A stretch of DNA of 64,000 nucleotides, taken from assembly GCA_928212115.1 (NCBI GenBank), contig CAKMRJ010001112.1:400396431-400460430 (forward strand), read 5' to 3'. This document shows, piece by piece, positions 9,691 through 20,684 of this stretch. Position 1 is the stretch's first letter. Every line of letters begins with the position of its first letter. The notes beneath the pieces were generated by a model, which saw nothing but the letters and a program-made list of their open reading frames with translations, had not been told where the DNA came from and ran no database searches. The stretch is from Lactuca virosa (lineage: Eukaryota > Streptophyta > Magnoliopsida > Asterales > Asteraceae). The position numbers and the translations under genes are program-made.

Positions 9691-12164
9691 TGTCACACCC
9701 CCAAACCTGAACGGCGGAAACATTCGGGGGGTGGATGACTTCATGTGTAGTATCACAAAAATGCACAATTGTAATCAAAGTACAACATTCATTACATTGA
9801 TAAAATATAACTTTACATTCGTGTTCAAATCATTGTATATTTGACACCAAAAAGTATAATTAAAAGACATAATTATATGAAACTCTGTCTTCCTCAAAAC
9901 TTGTGAGTACCTGTTTATCGATTTCCTAAAAATACAAGTAGTTTTGAAAGGAGTGTCAACAATTAAGTTGGTGAGTTCATAAGCATATCTGTAATTGAAA
10001 TCTGTAATTTGTTCATTTGAAAAATGTAAACAAGTTTTCCCCAAAAAATCCTATATAATCTGTTGTATATGTATTTGTGTTCTGAAATAGCATGATATAG
10101 TTTTAAATTCCCATAAAACTGTGAAAATTAAGTTTTCTCTGTATTAGAATAGTATTTTGTACTTGTATGAAGTTGTAAATATCTAGATTCACCATTTATA
10201 GTTTTATTTATATAAAACTATGTGAAGTTGTTTACTTATTCTTACACTAAACGTATTATTCAATACCAAATTGTGAGTTATCATAACTACGCTTGATGAC
10301 CTATGTCTCGCCTGAAACACGACGTTCTTCGGGCGTCGAAATATGATACGACAATTGTCACCACAGGTCTGCCGACCTAGCTGTTGCAAGCAGCTCTGGT
10401 GCGGGATTCTCAGTCCCGTATAGATCTATACACAAGTGTCACGCTCTCCGGAATGAGACTCTGGTTATAATTATCAGGACTTTTGTTTTATACTTAAATA
10501 AGTACTTGAAGCGTGTTTCACAAATGCTATATTAATAGTTACGTGTAGAATAATGAAAAATATCGATGTAATAGATATATCGTAAGTATCTCATAAATTA
10601 TATTTAATATAATTTATATTGTTATTTCATAAGTTACTCTGTATATAGAAGGCAATATGTAGTTCCATAAAGTGTATTGATAAATATGCATGACCTATTA
10701 TAATTTATATGTTTATTTTTTAAATAAATCCCGAATTGGTAAAATAGTTTGTTTATAACAATCGTAAACTAGTTGAATAACTTTTGTTATTTGTACAAGA
10801 ATTCTTTGTATTTTACCTTTATATTCCCCCCTTAAAACATTATAAAAATAGTGAAAATATAGGGGTATAAACTCACTTGATAGTAGTAAAGATTTGAGCA
10901 GTACTTCATTGCTAGAAAGGCTTTATTGCTAAACACCGGGCTTTGCGAGGGTCGGGTTTAGAAACCGAAATACTCTTTTCTTGCGGACTTCTGGTGCCTC
11001 GGGATGTTCTTCAGGTGTTGGATATGATAACGGGGCTTCGGGGTGTTGTAAGGAGGTTTGTGGGGGGGAAAAGTGTGAAAAATATGAGAAAGTGGGCTAA
11101 ATATGGTGAAGAAACCGGGAGATCTCGCACCTTTATATAGGGTGCGAGGGTTCGGACCGAAGGGGGAGAGGGAGGCACGCATCGGACAGGTAGCGAGGGG
11201 GAAGGTTACGCGTCGGAAGGAGGGGCTGCACACACGTCTCGGTTCGGACACCTCCACCGTGATGACACACGTCGAACTTCGCTTGGTCCGTGTAACAGGT
11301 GACTCAGCAGCTCGGATACGGGGCAGGCTCGCATGCGAGGGCGACGTGGCCGAACCTTGGCCTAGTGCATGCGAAAATTCTCTGTTTTTGTGCCCCGAAC
11401 TTCAAAAATTCATAACTTTCGCATACGAGCTCCGTGTTCGACGTTATTTATATGCACATGTAGGTGAGAGTATACTCTACGGCTTTCGTTTAGACTCCGT
11501 TGGCTAATTTTGACTTTATTTTTTAATATTATTATTTTTAACAGACCGGGACAGGAAAATTCGTTAAAAATTCATAACTTCTTCATCCGATGTCCGTTTT
11601 CATCTGTCTTTTTACCGTTGTACTGCTATTGACGAGATCTTCGATTCTCGTTTAGGTTGTTTCGGCTAAAAATCGCCCGATCTTTATTTCGAATTTCGGG
11701 TTGTATATTGTTATGTCAAATCTTAGAAAAATCATAACTTCATCATACGAAGTCAGATTTGGACGTTCTTTTTATAGACACTCTCGATTTAACATATACT
11801 ACAACTTTCATTTATATACCTAAGGCTAAAAAGCAATTTATTGAAATCTTGTTTTTTTACGCTTAACAGTGTTTTGCCACTTTTGACACGGATCTTCGAT
11901 TGGTCATAACTTCTTCGTTATAACTCGGATTTCAGTGTTCTTTATATTTTTGGAAACCTTATCACAATCTCTACCACTTTATACACCCCAATCAAGATTA
12001 TTTAATACTTCATTTTTGACGCTACTTTTCATCTCAATTAATTTCTATTTTTGAGGGTCAATTATGTAAATGCATATAGTATACAAAAATTTATCTTTAT
12101 TATTTTAAAATAAGTTACATTTTGACCTAGACTATTACATAACGAGAAATATCGGGTTGTTACA
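9691..12164 (-). repeat. Gypsy-F left (3') LTR, 2474 bp
   Basis: Starts TGTCACACCC at 9691 and ends TTGTTACA at 12164, directly followed by the polypurine tract. It matches 18063-19990 along its length with scattered differences. It contains two short hairpins (10379-10395 and 10402-10418), a minus-strand TATA box (ctttatatag, 10 bases at 11131-11140) and serial 'ttcataacttcttcatacgaa'-like repeats at 11405-11945. ORFs on both strands at 10943-11507 duplicate in the other LTR and are not genes. Confidence 0.9.
11131..11140 (-). promoter_or_regulatory. TATA box, Gypsy-F left LTR
   Basis: Reads CTATATAAAG on the minus (sense) strand and is conserved at 19511-19520 in the right LTR, where it would drive element transcription. 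Confidence 0.55.
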
Positions 12165-12216
12165 TTATCCCCCCGTTAGAGGGAATTTCGTCCCGAAATT
12201 ATTTCTAAGGTGGTAC

Positions 12217-13692
12217 TCATGGACTGTGGAAAAGATGTGGATATTTTTGTTTCATCTGATCTTCCCGTTCCCAAGTGAATTCAGGTCCCTGCTTAGCGTT
12301 CCAGCAAAGCTTCACTATTGGTATACGGCTTGGTTTTGTTCTTTTGATTTCCCTATCCATGTCCTCCACTGGTTCTTCTACGAAGTGTAGACTCTCGTTT
12401 AATTCAATTTCATTGAGTGGAATTACAAGAGTCTCATCAGCCAGACACTTCTTGAGATTTGAGACGTGAAACGTGGAATGAATGTTACTGAGTTCCTGCG
12501 GTAGTTTGAGTTTATAAGCAATTGGACCAATTCTAGCAAGAATCTCGAATGGTCCGATGTACCTTGGACTTAGTTTTCCACTTTTGCCAAAGCGTACCAT
12601 TCCCTTCCAGTGTGAGACCTTTAACAAGACACAGTCACCAACCTGAAATTCCAAGGGTTTTTGTCGTTTGTCTGCATAACTCTTATGTCTGTCTCTAGAA
12701 GCTTTCAAACGTTCCCGAATTTGTATAATCTTTTATGTGGTTTCTCGAATGATCTCGGGACCGGTTAGAGTACTGTCGGTTACTTGGTTCTTGGATAGTT
12801 GTGTATCGCCCACTTCAGCCCAACAGAGAGGAGATCTGCACTTACGGTCATAGAGAGCTTCAAGGGGTGCAACTTTGATTCTAGTGTGATACATGTTGTT
12901 GTAGGAGAATTCAACTAGTGGCAAATCCTAAGCTTTACCAAAATCTTTCACATAAGCTCTTAACATGTCTTCTAGCGTTTGAATGGTTCTCTCGCTTTGC
13001 CCATCAGTCTGAGGATGGTACGCTGTACTCATGTCAAGATTTTTTCCTAAGTACTTTTGCAATGATTGCCAAAATCGGGAGGTAAATCTACTATCTCGGT
13101 TAGAGATAATAGATATTGGAACACCATGCAATCGTACTATCTCTTTAAGGTATTTCCTTGTTAACTTCTCCATTTTATCAGTTTCTTTTATTAGCAGGAA
13201 CTGTGCGGATTTGGTTAACCTATCAACAATAACCCAAATGGTGTCATGACCACCCGTTGTCCTGGGTAACTTGGTTATGAAATCCATTGTAATCCGCTCC
13301 CACTTCCACTCAAGCATTTCTGGCTGTTGAAGTAAAACTGAAGGTTTTTGATATTCTACTTTGACTTTGGCACAAGTTAGACACTTGCCCACAAAAGTAG
13401 CTATCTCGGCTTTCATGTTTGGCCACCAATAGAGTTTCTTTAGGTCGAGATACATCTTTTCTGAACCCGGGTGAACGGAGTATCGAGTTTTATGGGCTTC
13501 GTTCATGACAACATCTCTATAGCCACCAAACTTCGGTGTCCAGATTCGATTCATGAGATAACGAATTCCGTCACCCTTGATTTCCAAGTTCTTTTCCATT
13601 CCCCTTAAGGATTCTCTTGTCATGTTTTCAGGTTTCAAGGCTTCCAGCTGAGCCTCCTTGATTTGTGTAGATAGGTGGGAATGGATAGTCAT
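12217..13692 (-). pseudogene. Gypsy-F integrase with chromodomain-like tail
   Basis: Integrase inserts the cDNA copy into the genome. One minus frame, broken only by stops near 12926 and 12730, shows the HHCC zinc finger (HKTRYSVHPG...CLTCAKVK, about 13380-13500), the catalytic core with the Asp of ITMDF, the Asp of ISNRDSRF and the Glu of GQSERTIQ, the GPFEILARIG/YKLKLP module, and a C-terminal region (EDMDREIKRTKPSRIP, then TWEREDQMKQKYPHLF) like chromodomains of Tekay-type chromoviruses, which direct integration to heterochromatin. The stops follow GKA and REIIRETT-like segments. It shares its frame with RT upstream and ends at 12217, 50 bases from the left LTR. Confidence 0.88.
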
Positions 13693-13707
13693 GGTCAGAG
13701 ACTTTAC

Positions 13708-14922
13708 TCAGCAACTCATGTACTCTTTCCGACTAAGGGCATCTGCTACCACATTGGCCTTTTCGGGGTGATAACGAATCTCACATTCGTAATCATTTAG
13801 TAGCTCTACCCATCGTCTTTGTCTCATGTTAAGTTCTTTCTGATCAAAGATGTGTTGGAGGCTTTTGTGATCAGTAAAGACTGTGCATTTAGTACCGTAC
13901 AAGTAATGCCTCCAGATCTTTAGAGCAAAAACCACTGCTCCCAGTTCGAGGTCGTGTGTAGTATAGTTGACTTCGTGGTTCTTAAGCTGTCTCGAGGCAT
14001 AGGATATAACCTTTCCTTGTTGCATCAGAACGCAACCTAGCCCTTTCTTGGACGCATCACAATAGACTATAAAATCTCCCGTCCCTTCTGGGAGGGATAA
14101 GATCGGTGCGCTACAAAGGGATTCTTTTAATGTCTGGAAAGCAGTTTCTTGTTTCTCCTCCCATTTGAATATCACACCTTTTTGGGTCAAGGTGGTGAGT
14201 GGCTTCGCGATCTTTGAAAATTTCTGGATGAATCTCATGTAGTAGCCAGCGAGACCTAGAAACTGATGAATCTCTGTTGGGGTTCGTGGGGTCTCCCAAC
14301 TTTCGATAGCCTTGATCTTGGAGGGGTCAACATGTATCCCATCCTTGCTGACTACATGACCTAGGAATTCCACCTTTCGAATCCAGAATTCACATTTTGA
14401 GAACTTCGCATACAATTTCTCTGCCCTTAAGGTTTCCAAAAATTGTCGCAAGTGTTGGTTGTGTTATTCCTTACTCTGAGAAAAGACTAGTATATCGTCA
14501 ATGAAGACTATAAAGAACTTGTCTAAGTAAGGTCGACACACTCGATTCATCAGGTCCATGAATATTGCGGGTGCATTCGTTAGACCAAAAGGCATCACTA
14601 CGAATTCGTACTGACCTTAGCGAGTTCTGAAAGCAGTCTTTGGAATGTCGGCCTCCTGGACTCATAACTGATGGTATCTTGATCTTAGGTCAATCTTGGA
14701 GAAGAAACTTTCCCCTTGAAGTTGATCAAAAAGGTCGTCAATTCGAGGCAAAGGATATCGGTTTTTGATAGTAAGTTTATTCAGTTCCCTGTAGTCTATA
14801 CACATGCGAAATGATCCATCCTTCTGTTTCACGAACAAGACCGGTGCTCCCCAGGGTAAGAAGCTTGGTCTTATAAAGCCCTTATTAAGCAGTTCGTTCA
14901 ATTGACTGGATAGTTCTTGCAT
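13708..14922 (-). pseudogene. Gypsy-F reverse transcriptase and RNase H
   Basis: Same frame as integrase. The RT starts MQELSSQLNELLNKGFIRPS (14922), with IDYRELNKLT, RYPLPRIDDLFDQL and KIDLRSRYHQL. After stops near 14660 and 14618 comes EFVVMPFGLTNAP and the catalytic FIDD (near 14500), then another stop near 14462. The thumb (KCEFWIRKVEFLGHVVS) and RNase H follow, with Asp of VYCDASKKG, Glu of THDLELGAVVF, Asp of VFTDHKSL and the final Asp of NVVADALSRK. All catalytic residues survive; only nonsense changes disable it. One stop replaces an Arg codon (CGA to TGA), consistent with cytosine deamination. Confidence 0.88.
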
Positions 14923-15487
14923 TTATGAAGGTGCAAGACGATACGGGGCTTTAGCTACAGCGGTAGCTTCGGGAATCAAGTCGATTCGGAATTCGACTTG
15001 GCGTTTAGGCGGAACTCCTGAGAGATCTTCAGGGAATACATCAGGGAAATCACAGACTTCAGGAATATCCTTGATGTTTTTCACTTCTTGTGTTTTATCA
15101 ACTACGTGAGCTAAGAAGGCACAGTAATCCTTGTGAAGATACTTCTTGGCTTTAACGCAAGAAATGATTTGAAGATTTGCACTAGGTTTGTCGCCATAGA
15201 TAACAAGGGATTCACCATTTGGTAATTTGAAGCGAATGGCCTTTTCGAAACGTAGAATATCGGCACGATGAGGACTTAACCAGTCCATGTCGATGATGAT
15301 GTCAAAGCTTTTTATGGAGACTGGCATAAGGTGTATTTGGAAGGAATAATTGTTTAAGGTAAGTGTACACCCTATGTATATATCGTTTGTGCTCTCAGTC
15401 TTGATATTATCCATCTCTACAGTGAACGTGTCTTTTAAGGATTGGGGATTTTGTTTTAGTAGATGTTTAAATTCGTGGCTTACGAAA
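14923..15487 (-). pseudogene. Gypsy-F protease region and RT linker
   Basis: The frame 15414-14923 encodes the retropepsin C-terminal part (GCTLTLNNYSFQIHLMPV, FDIIIDMDWLSPHRADI) and the linker with DFPDVFPEDLSGVPPKR and VEFRIDLIPEA that precedes RT. The active-site segment lies just upstream in another frame and reads LFESGAEK near 15500, where the family has Asp-Ser-Gly, so the catalytic Asp appears replaced by Glu. A one-base loss near 15487 separates that segment from the rest. A stop separates it from RT at about 14923. Confidence 0.8.
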
Positions 15488-16760
15488 CTTTCTCTGCACC
15501 GCTCTCAAAAAGAATGCATGCGTAAGAATTGTTGAGAAGAAACGTATCAGTAACCACGGTAGGATCTGCCATCGCTTCTTCGTGGCCAATTGTTAAAACT
15601 CTTCTTGTGCCCCCGACATTCTTTGTCTTTGGGCAGTTTCTCTTGTAATGCCCTATTTCGCCACACTCGTAACAAGCTTGGATAACTCCCCTAGTGGGGA
15701 CTTGAGATATGGGTTGTGTTGGTGCTTTACAGAAGCGGGAAATATGCCCCTTCTTGTTGCAATTTCTGCAGTGCATTTCCTTGCAAACTCCCGTGTGATG
15801 GAAGTTGCACTTATCACACTTTGGCAAAGTTACAGCATATCGACTCGGATTTACTGGAGTAGCAGAAATACTGGTAGATGCAGGAGTAGGAACGACAATT
15901 GGAACAATAGCAATGTGTACTGCCACAGTTTGTTGCTTTTTAGATGGCTCCTGTGATGACTGCCCTTTTCGTTTATTCTAGAATTTCTTTTTACCGCCTC
16001 CTTCTTTGGGCTTTTCAGGAACAGCGCGTATGGAATCTTGAATAACCCCATGATCTATTAATGTTTGTGCCAAACGTTTGGCACTATCAAAGGTAAGGGG
16101 ATTGGCAGCTAGAACATTCCCTTGAGTCGGGGGAGTTAATCCCCATATATACCTTTCCACCTTCTCGCTTTCCGGGGTGACCATCCCGGAACACAGTAGA
16201 GCCAGGTCACTGAACCTAGCAGTGTAAGCAGTGATATCGGAGCCCTTCATCTTCAGACCCAAAGTTCTTGTTCTAACTTTTGCATTACGCCCCTCGGGCA
16301 GTATTCAACTAGCATTAGTTCTTTCAAATCATTCCAAACCATACTGTTAGCTATCGGAAGAGTCAGGGATTTGACTTGGCTATTCCACCAAGTGAGAGCT
16401 CTATCTGTAAAGGCGCATGCTGCAAATTTTCACTTTGCTAGACTAGGGGCATGCGTAAATTTCGAAAATTGATTCGATTTTCTCGAACCAATGAGTTAAA
16501 GCAATGACACCTCCCGTTCCATCAAAGGATCGAGGTTTAGCATTTGTGAAATCTTTGTATGAACATTCCTTCGGATGACTGTTAGAAGGATGGGTACCAC
16601 TACCTGCCCCACCGTTGCCACTGGCATTGATCTGTGTTATTGTTGCTGCCACGGCGGTAGCTACTGCTGCTTGAAAGACAGCAGCATCAGATTGAGGAGG
16701 TACCGGCGGTGGTGGATTTGGTGGATTGTTGTTCTTTCTGTTGGTCTTTCTTGGAGGCAT
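15480..16760 (-). pseudogene. Gypsy-F gag with three zinc knuckles
   Basis: Gag packages the RNA. It starts MPPRKTNRKNNNPPNPPPP at 16760, the usual basic/proline-rich chromovirus start. The Retrotrans_gag core spans three frame segments: 16760-16443 (ending HWFEKIESIFEIYACP), about 16430-16270 in another frame (ACAFTDRALTWWNSQVKSL), then 16262-15978 (DITAYTARFSDLALLC). A stop near 15976 precedes 15926-15480, which holds knuckles CDKC-HHTGVC, CRNC-NKKGH-ISRFC and CYEC-GEIGH-YKRNC (the last two standard CX2CX4HX4C). Two frameshifts and at least one stop inactivate it. Confidence 0.87.
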
Positions 16761-17117
16761 CTTTTATCTATAATGTTTTAAGAAAATGGTGATAAGTACA
16801 ATATCATAGGTCAGGTGAAATCGGATAAAACATATCTTAACTTATGAAGCAAGATGTTTATGAAAATTTTAATAACTCCCTAATGAAATAAAATGCTTAA
16901 TATTTTATTGATATATTGTTTTGTACATGAAGTTGGGAGAATTTGACCTAGATATAGGTCTATATTATATCAACAAAAAGGGAAATTAGACAACATTACT
17001 ACCTACGAGTAGTGTATTCACGTATTCGTAGGGTGGAGTTTTACATATAGTAAAAAGTAGTATATACATTCGATATCCTAATTTTTATCAAAATAGAAAA
17101 TAGAAGTAGTGTAAACA
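16761..17117. other. Gypsy-F spacer between extra ORF and gag
   Basis: AT-rich 357-bp leader segment with no open frame of note. It separates the upstream ORF from the gag start. Confidence 0.6.
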
Positions 17118-17698
17118 CTACTTGCGGCGATTACGACACCTAGTACTGGACTCTGCCACATGGGGTTCTGATTCCCTCAAACGCCTTTCTTGGGTAGGAT
17201 GATATTCCCTTAATGCCCTTATTTCAACTTGAGCATCATTCACTTGTCTTTCAAGTGCTTTAGTATGATTTTGGGTTTCGTCCTGTAGTTCATCTAAACG
17301 AAGAATATCAGCATTGTTGATTTGTGCAGTATCATTCACTTCTAGGATTCGATTTATTGAAATTCGTGCCTGATCAGTTTGACGGGCTATGCGGTGTACT
17401 ATGACTGGAAGAGCTCTATCAGGAGGTCATAATAGCCTCTTTCCATTCTGTAAGGAGGAAGTAGGCCTTGTTGCTGACTCCAGTGGTTCAAATGTTCGCC
17501 CCATATAGGTATAGGTCCTTGAAAATCTTGTCTTACTATGGGGTGTTGTCCAGCTTGAGGTGGATTATATATTTGAGGCTCTGTGTCTGTACCACTAGAA
17601 TCACTATCACTAACTTCAAGTGGTTCTTCATCTGAATTCACGATCCAACCCCCATCTTGTTGGTGGTAGGTGTCTCCGGGTAAATTATATGCAGCCAT
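17118..17698 (-). pseudogene. Extra ORF upstream of gag in Gypsy-F, unidentified protein
   Basis: Two minus frames, 17698-17399 (99 aa) and 17339-17118 (73 aa), join into one reading frame if a single frameshift near 17395 is allowed: in the second frame the codons run back without stops to about 17395. The N-terminal part starts MAAYNLPGDTYHQQDGGW, is acidic and Ser/Asp-rich (EEPLEVSDSDSSGTDTEP), and contains WGEHLNHW. The C-terminal part has coiled-coil character (ILRLDELQDETQNHTKALER, then QVEIRALRE) and a basic end (RCRNRRK). It lies between the primer site and gag, so it would be the first ORF of the genomic RNA. I do not recognise the family. Such extra ORFs are known in some plant gypsy elements. 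No counterpart was seen in Gypsy-D. Confidence 0.65.
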
Positions 17699-18047
17699 GT
17701 TGTCTATACGAGAAATAGGAATAAAAGTATAGAAAAATTTTATAGTATCTCAAAATACTCCTATAGGATTTTATATGATAAAGCTATGGTTTATTGGTAA
17801 GTTCTAGACTTGTCATTCACTACGACTATTTCTCGGCATATACTAGTCATGTCCCGGATAAATATAGTTGATCAGACTATATTCATCCCAAACATGATTA
17901 CATACCCCGAGACTTAATCATAGTGTCCAACTCATCATAAAAACTTTTTATTATTAAAAAAATGTTACTTCAGAGATTTTAAGTCCCTTTGTATTTATAT
18001 TTTGTATATCTTTTATGAATTGATATACTGAGTTCACTATAAACAAA

Positions 18048-18059
18048 GCTCTGATACCA
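18048..18059 (-). other. Primer-binding site, Gypsy-F (tRNA-iMet)
   Basis: The minus strand reads TGGTATCAGAGC three bases inside the right LTR. This is the standard plant primer site complementary to the 3' end of initiator methionine tRNA, and it fixes the minus-strand orientation. Confidence 0.9.
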
Positions 18060-18062
18060 ATC

Positions 18063-19990
18063 TGTCACACCCCCAAACCTGAACAACGGAAACATTCGGG
18101 GGTGGATGACTTCATGTGTAGTATCACAACAATGCACAATAGTAATCAAAGTACAACATTCATTACATTGATAAAATATATATTTACATTCATGTTCAAA
18201 TCATTGTATATTTGACACCAAAAAGTATAATTAAAAGACATAATTATATGAAACTCTGTCTTCCTCAAAACTTGTGAGTACCTGTTTATCGATTTCCTGA
18301 AAATACAAGTAGTTTTGAAAGGAGTATCAACAATTAAGTTGGTGAGTTCATAAACATATGTGTAATTGAAATCTGTAACTTGTTCCTTTGAAAAATGTAA
18401 ACATGTTTTCCCCAAAAAATCCTATATTTTCTGTTGTATATGTATTTGTTTTCTGAAATAGCATGATATAGTTTTAAATTCCCATAAAACTGTGAAAATT
18501 AAGTTTTCTCTGTATTAGAATAGTATTATGTACTTCTATGAAGTTGTAAATATCTAGATTCACCATTTATAGTCTTATTTATATAAAACTATGTGAAGTT
18601 GTTTACTTATTCTTACACTAGACGTATTATTCAATACCAAATTGTGAGTTATCATAACCATGCTTGATGACCTAAGTCTCGCCTGAAACAAGACGTTCTT
18701 CAGGAGTCGAAATATGATACGACAATTGTCACCACAGGTCTGCCGACCTAGCTGTTGCAAGCAGCTCTGGTGCGGGATTGTCAGTCCTGTATAGATCTAT
18801 ATACAAGTGTCACGCTCTCCGGAAGGAGACTCTCGTTATAATTATCAGGACTTTTGTTTTATACTTAAATAAGTACTTGAAGCGTGTCTCACAAATTCTA
18901 TATTGATAGTTACTGTAGAATAATGAAAAATATCTATGTAATAGATATATCGTAAGTATCTCATAAATTATATTTAATATAATTTATATTGTTATTTTCA
19001 TAAGTTACTCTGAATATAGAAGGCAGTATGTAGTTCCATAAAGTGTATTGATAAATATGCATGACTCATAAATTATACCTATTAATTTATATGTTTATTT
19101 TTGAAATAAATCCCAAATTGGTAAAATAGTTTGTTTATAACAATCGCAAACTAGTTGAATAAATTTTGTTATTTGTACAACAATTCTTTGTATATACCTG
19201 TATTTTCCCCCTTAAAACATTATAAAAATAGTGAAATTATAGGGGTATAAACTCATTTGATAGTAGTGAAGATATGAGCAGTACTTCGTTGCTAGAAAGG
19301 CTTTATTGCTAAAAACCGGGGTTTGCGAGGGTCGGGTTTAGAAACCGAAAGACTCTTTTCTTGCGGACTTCTGGTGCCTCGGGATGTTCTTTGGGTGTTG
19401 GATATGATAACGGGGCTTTGGGGGGTTGTAAGGAGGTTTGTGGGGGTCAAAAGTGTGAAAAATATGAGAAAGTGGGCTAAAAATGGTGAAGGAACCGGGA
19501 GATCTCGCACCTTTATATAGGGTGCGAGGGTTCGGACCGAAGGGGGAGAGGGAGGCGCGCATCGGACAGGTGGCGATGGGGAAGGCTACGCGTCGGAAGG
19601 AGGGGCTGCACACACGTCTCGGTTCGGACACCTCCACCGCGATGACACGCATCGGACTTCGCTTGCGCCGCGCATCAGGTGACTCAGCAGCTCGGACACG
19701 GGGCAGGCTCGCATGCGAGGGCGACGTGGCCGAACCCTGGCCTAGTGCGTGCGAAAATTCTCGGTTTTTGTGCCTCGAACTTCAAAAATTCATAACTTTC
19801 GCATATAAGCTCCTTTTTCGACGTTATTTACAAGCACATGTAGGCGAGATTATACTCTACGACTTTCGTTTAGACTTCGTTGGCAAATTTTGACTTTATT
19901 TTTTAATATTATTATTTTTAACAGACCGGGACAGGAAAATTCGTTAAAAATTCATAACTTCTTCATCCGATGTCTGTTTTCGGCTATCTT
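18063..19990 (-). repeat. Gypsy-F right (5') LTR, truncated
   Basis: Starts TGTCACACCCCC at 18063 and follows the left LTR (TATA box at 19511-19520) until 'tccgatgtctgttttcggctatcttt', then switches near 19985-19994 into Copia-K LTR sequence. About 550 bases of the LTR are missing compared with the left copy. Confidence 0.88.
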
Positions 19991-20684
19991 TTTCTCTATT
20001 ATACATGCAAATATGAATATTCCAAGGTATTTTTCTAACTAGCATACTATAAGGTACATGTAATATAAAATATAGTATAATCACATACCTATTGTTGTAG
20101 CTTGATTCCATGGAGCTCAAGAGCCTAGTGCCTTAAGTGTGACACCTCAAATGGTTCACACAACATCAAATACACTTAGAATAACTTGAGAGAAATGAGA
20201 CACTTCATGAAATCGGCTAGCCCTCACCATTTCTTCATAGTGGCCGATTTTTGGGAAGAATAAGATGCTTATATAGTGTGTGTCACAATTAGGGTTACAC
20301 CATGTAAACCCTAATTTTCATGGCCTTTCATTTCCATGATCCATGGGTACAAAAACACCATGGAGCATCCTATGGGTTTTAGCCCAACTTGATAATCCAT
20401 TGAGCATTAGCCCACTATACAAGTATGGATGATTTACACAATCAACCCATATATTTAATTAGTCTCCTTTTCATCACTTAATTAATTCTAAATTAATTCT
20501 TGATCAATACTAATTAAATAATATTATTAATATAATAGAACTTATAATATATTAATAAACCTTAAGTGTTATTTCTCTCATTTTAGTCTATCCAAATGCA
20601 TGATCCCATGCAACCCAAATGGACCATGTCAATCGGGTCAAGTACATACCAAATATAGTTATGGACTGAGACACTAATCCAACA
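19990..20684 (-). repeat. Copia-K left (3') LTR, 5'-truncated on plus strand
   Basis: Ends 'actaatccaaca' at 20684, directly followed by 'gtatcccacttgg', the mirrored polypurine tract. A TATA box reading TATATAAG on the minus strand lies at 20268-20276. Its start is fused to the truncated Gypsy-F LTR. Confidence 0.85.

Larger units (their letters stand above)
9691..19990 (-). mobile_element. Gypsy-F: chromovirus (Tekay/Del-like), right LTR truncated
   Basis: The element runs on the minus strand: left (3') LTR 9691-12164, internal region 12165-18062, right (5') LTR 18063 to about 19990. The LTRs begin TGTCACACCCCCAAACCTGAA, and the complete left copy ends GGTTGTTACA. The primer-binding site (gctctgatacca, 18048-18059) sits three bases inside the right LTR and a G-rich polypurine tract (12165-12176) sits inside the left LTR. 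Gene order is extra ORF, gag, protease, RT, RNase H, integrase, chromodomain-like tail, as in chromoviruses. The right LTR lacks about 550 bases of its end and is fused to a truncated copia LTR, so no target duplication can be checked. Confidence 0.9.

Noticed and set aside
10943..11507. ORFs on both strands repeated at 19323-19893, possible duplicated gene
   Set aside because: They lie in the two LTRs of Gypsy-F and include the TATA box region. The duplication is the LTR pair itself.
18048..18059. Match to initiator-Met tRNA, possible tRNA gene
   Set aside because: Only the 12-base primer complement is present next to an LTR; no cloverleaf. The same holds at 38097, 48704 and 55552.
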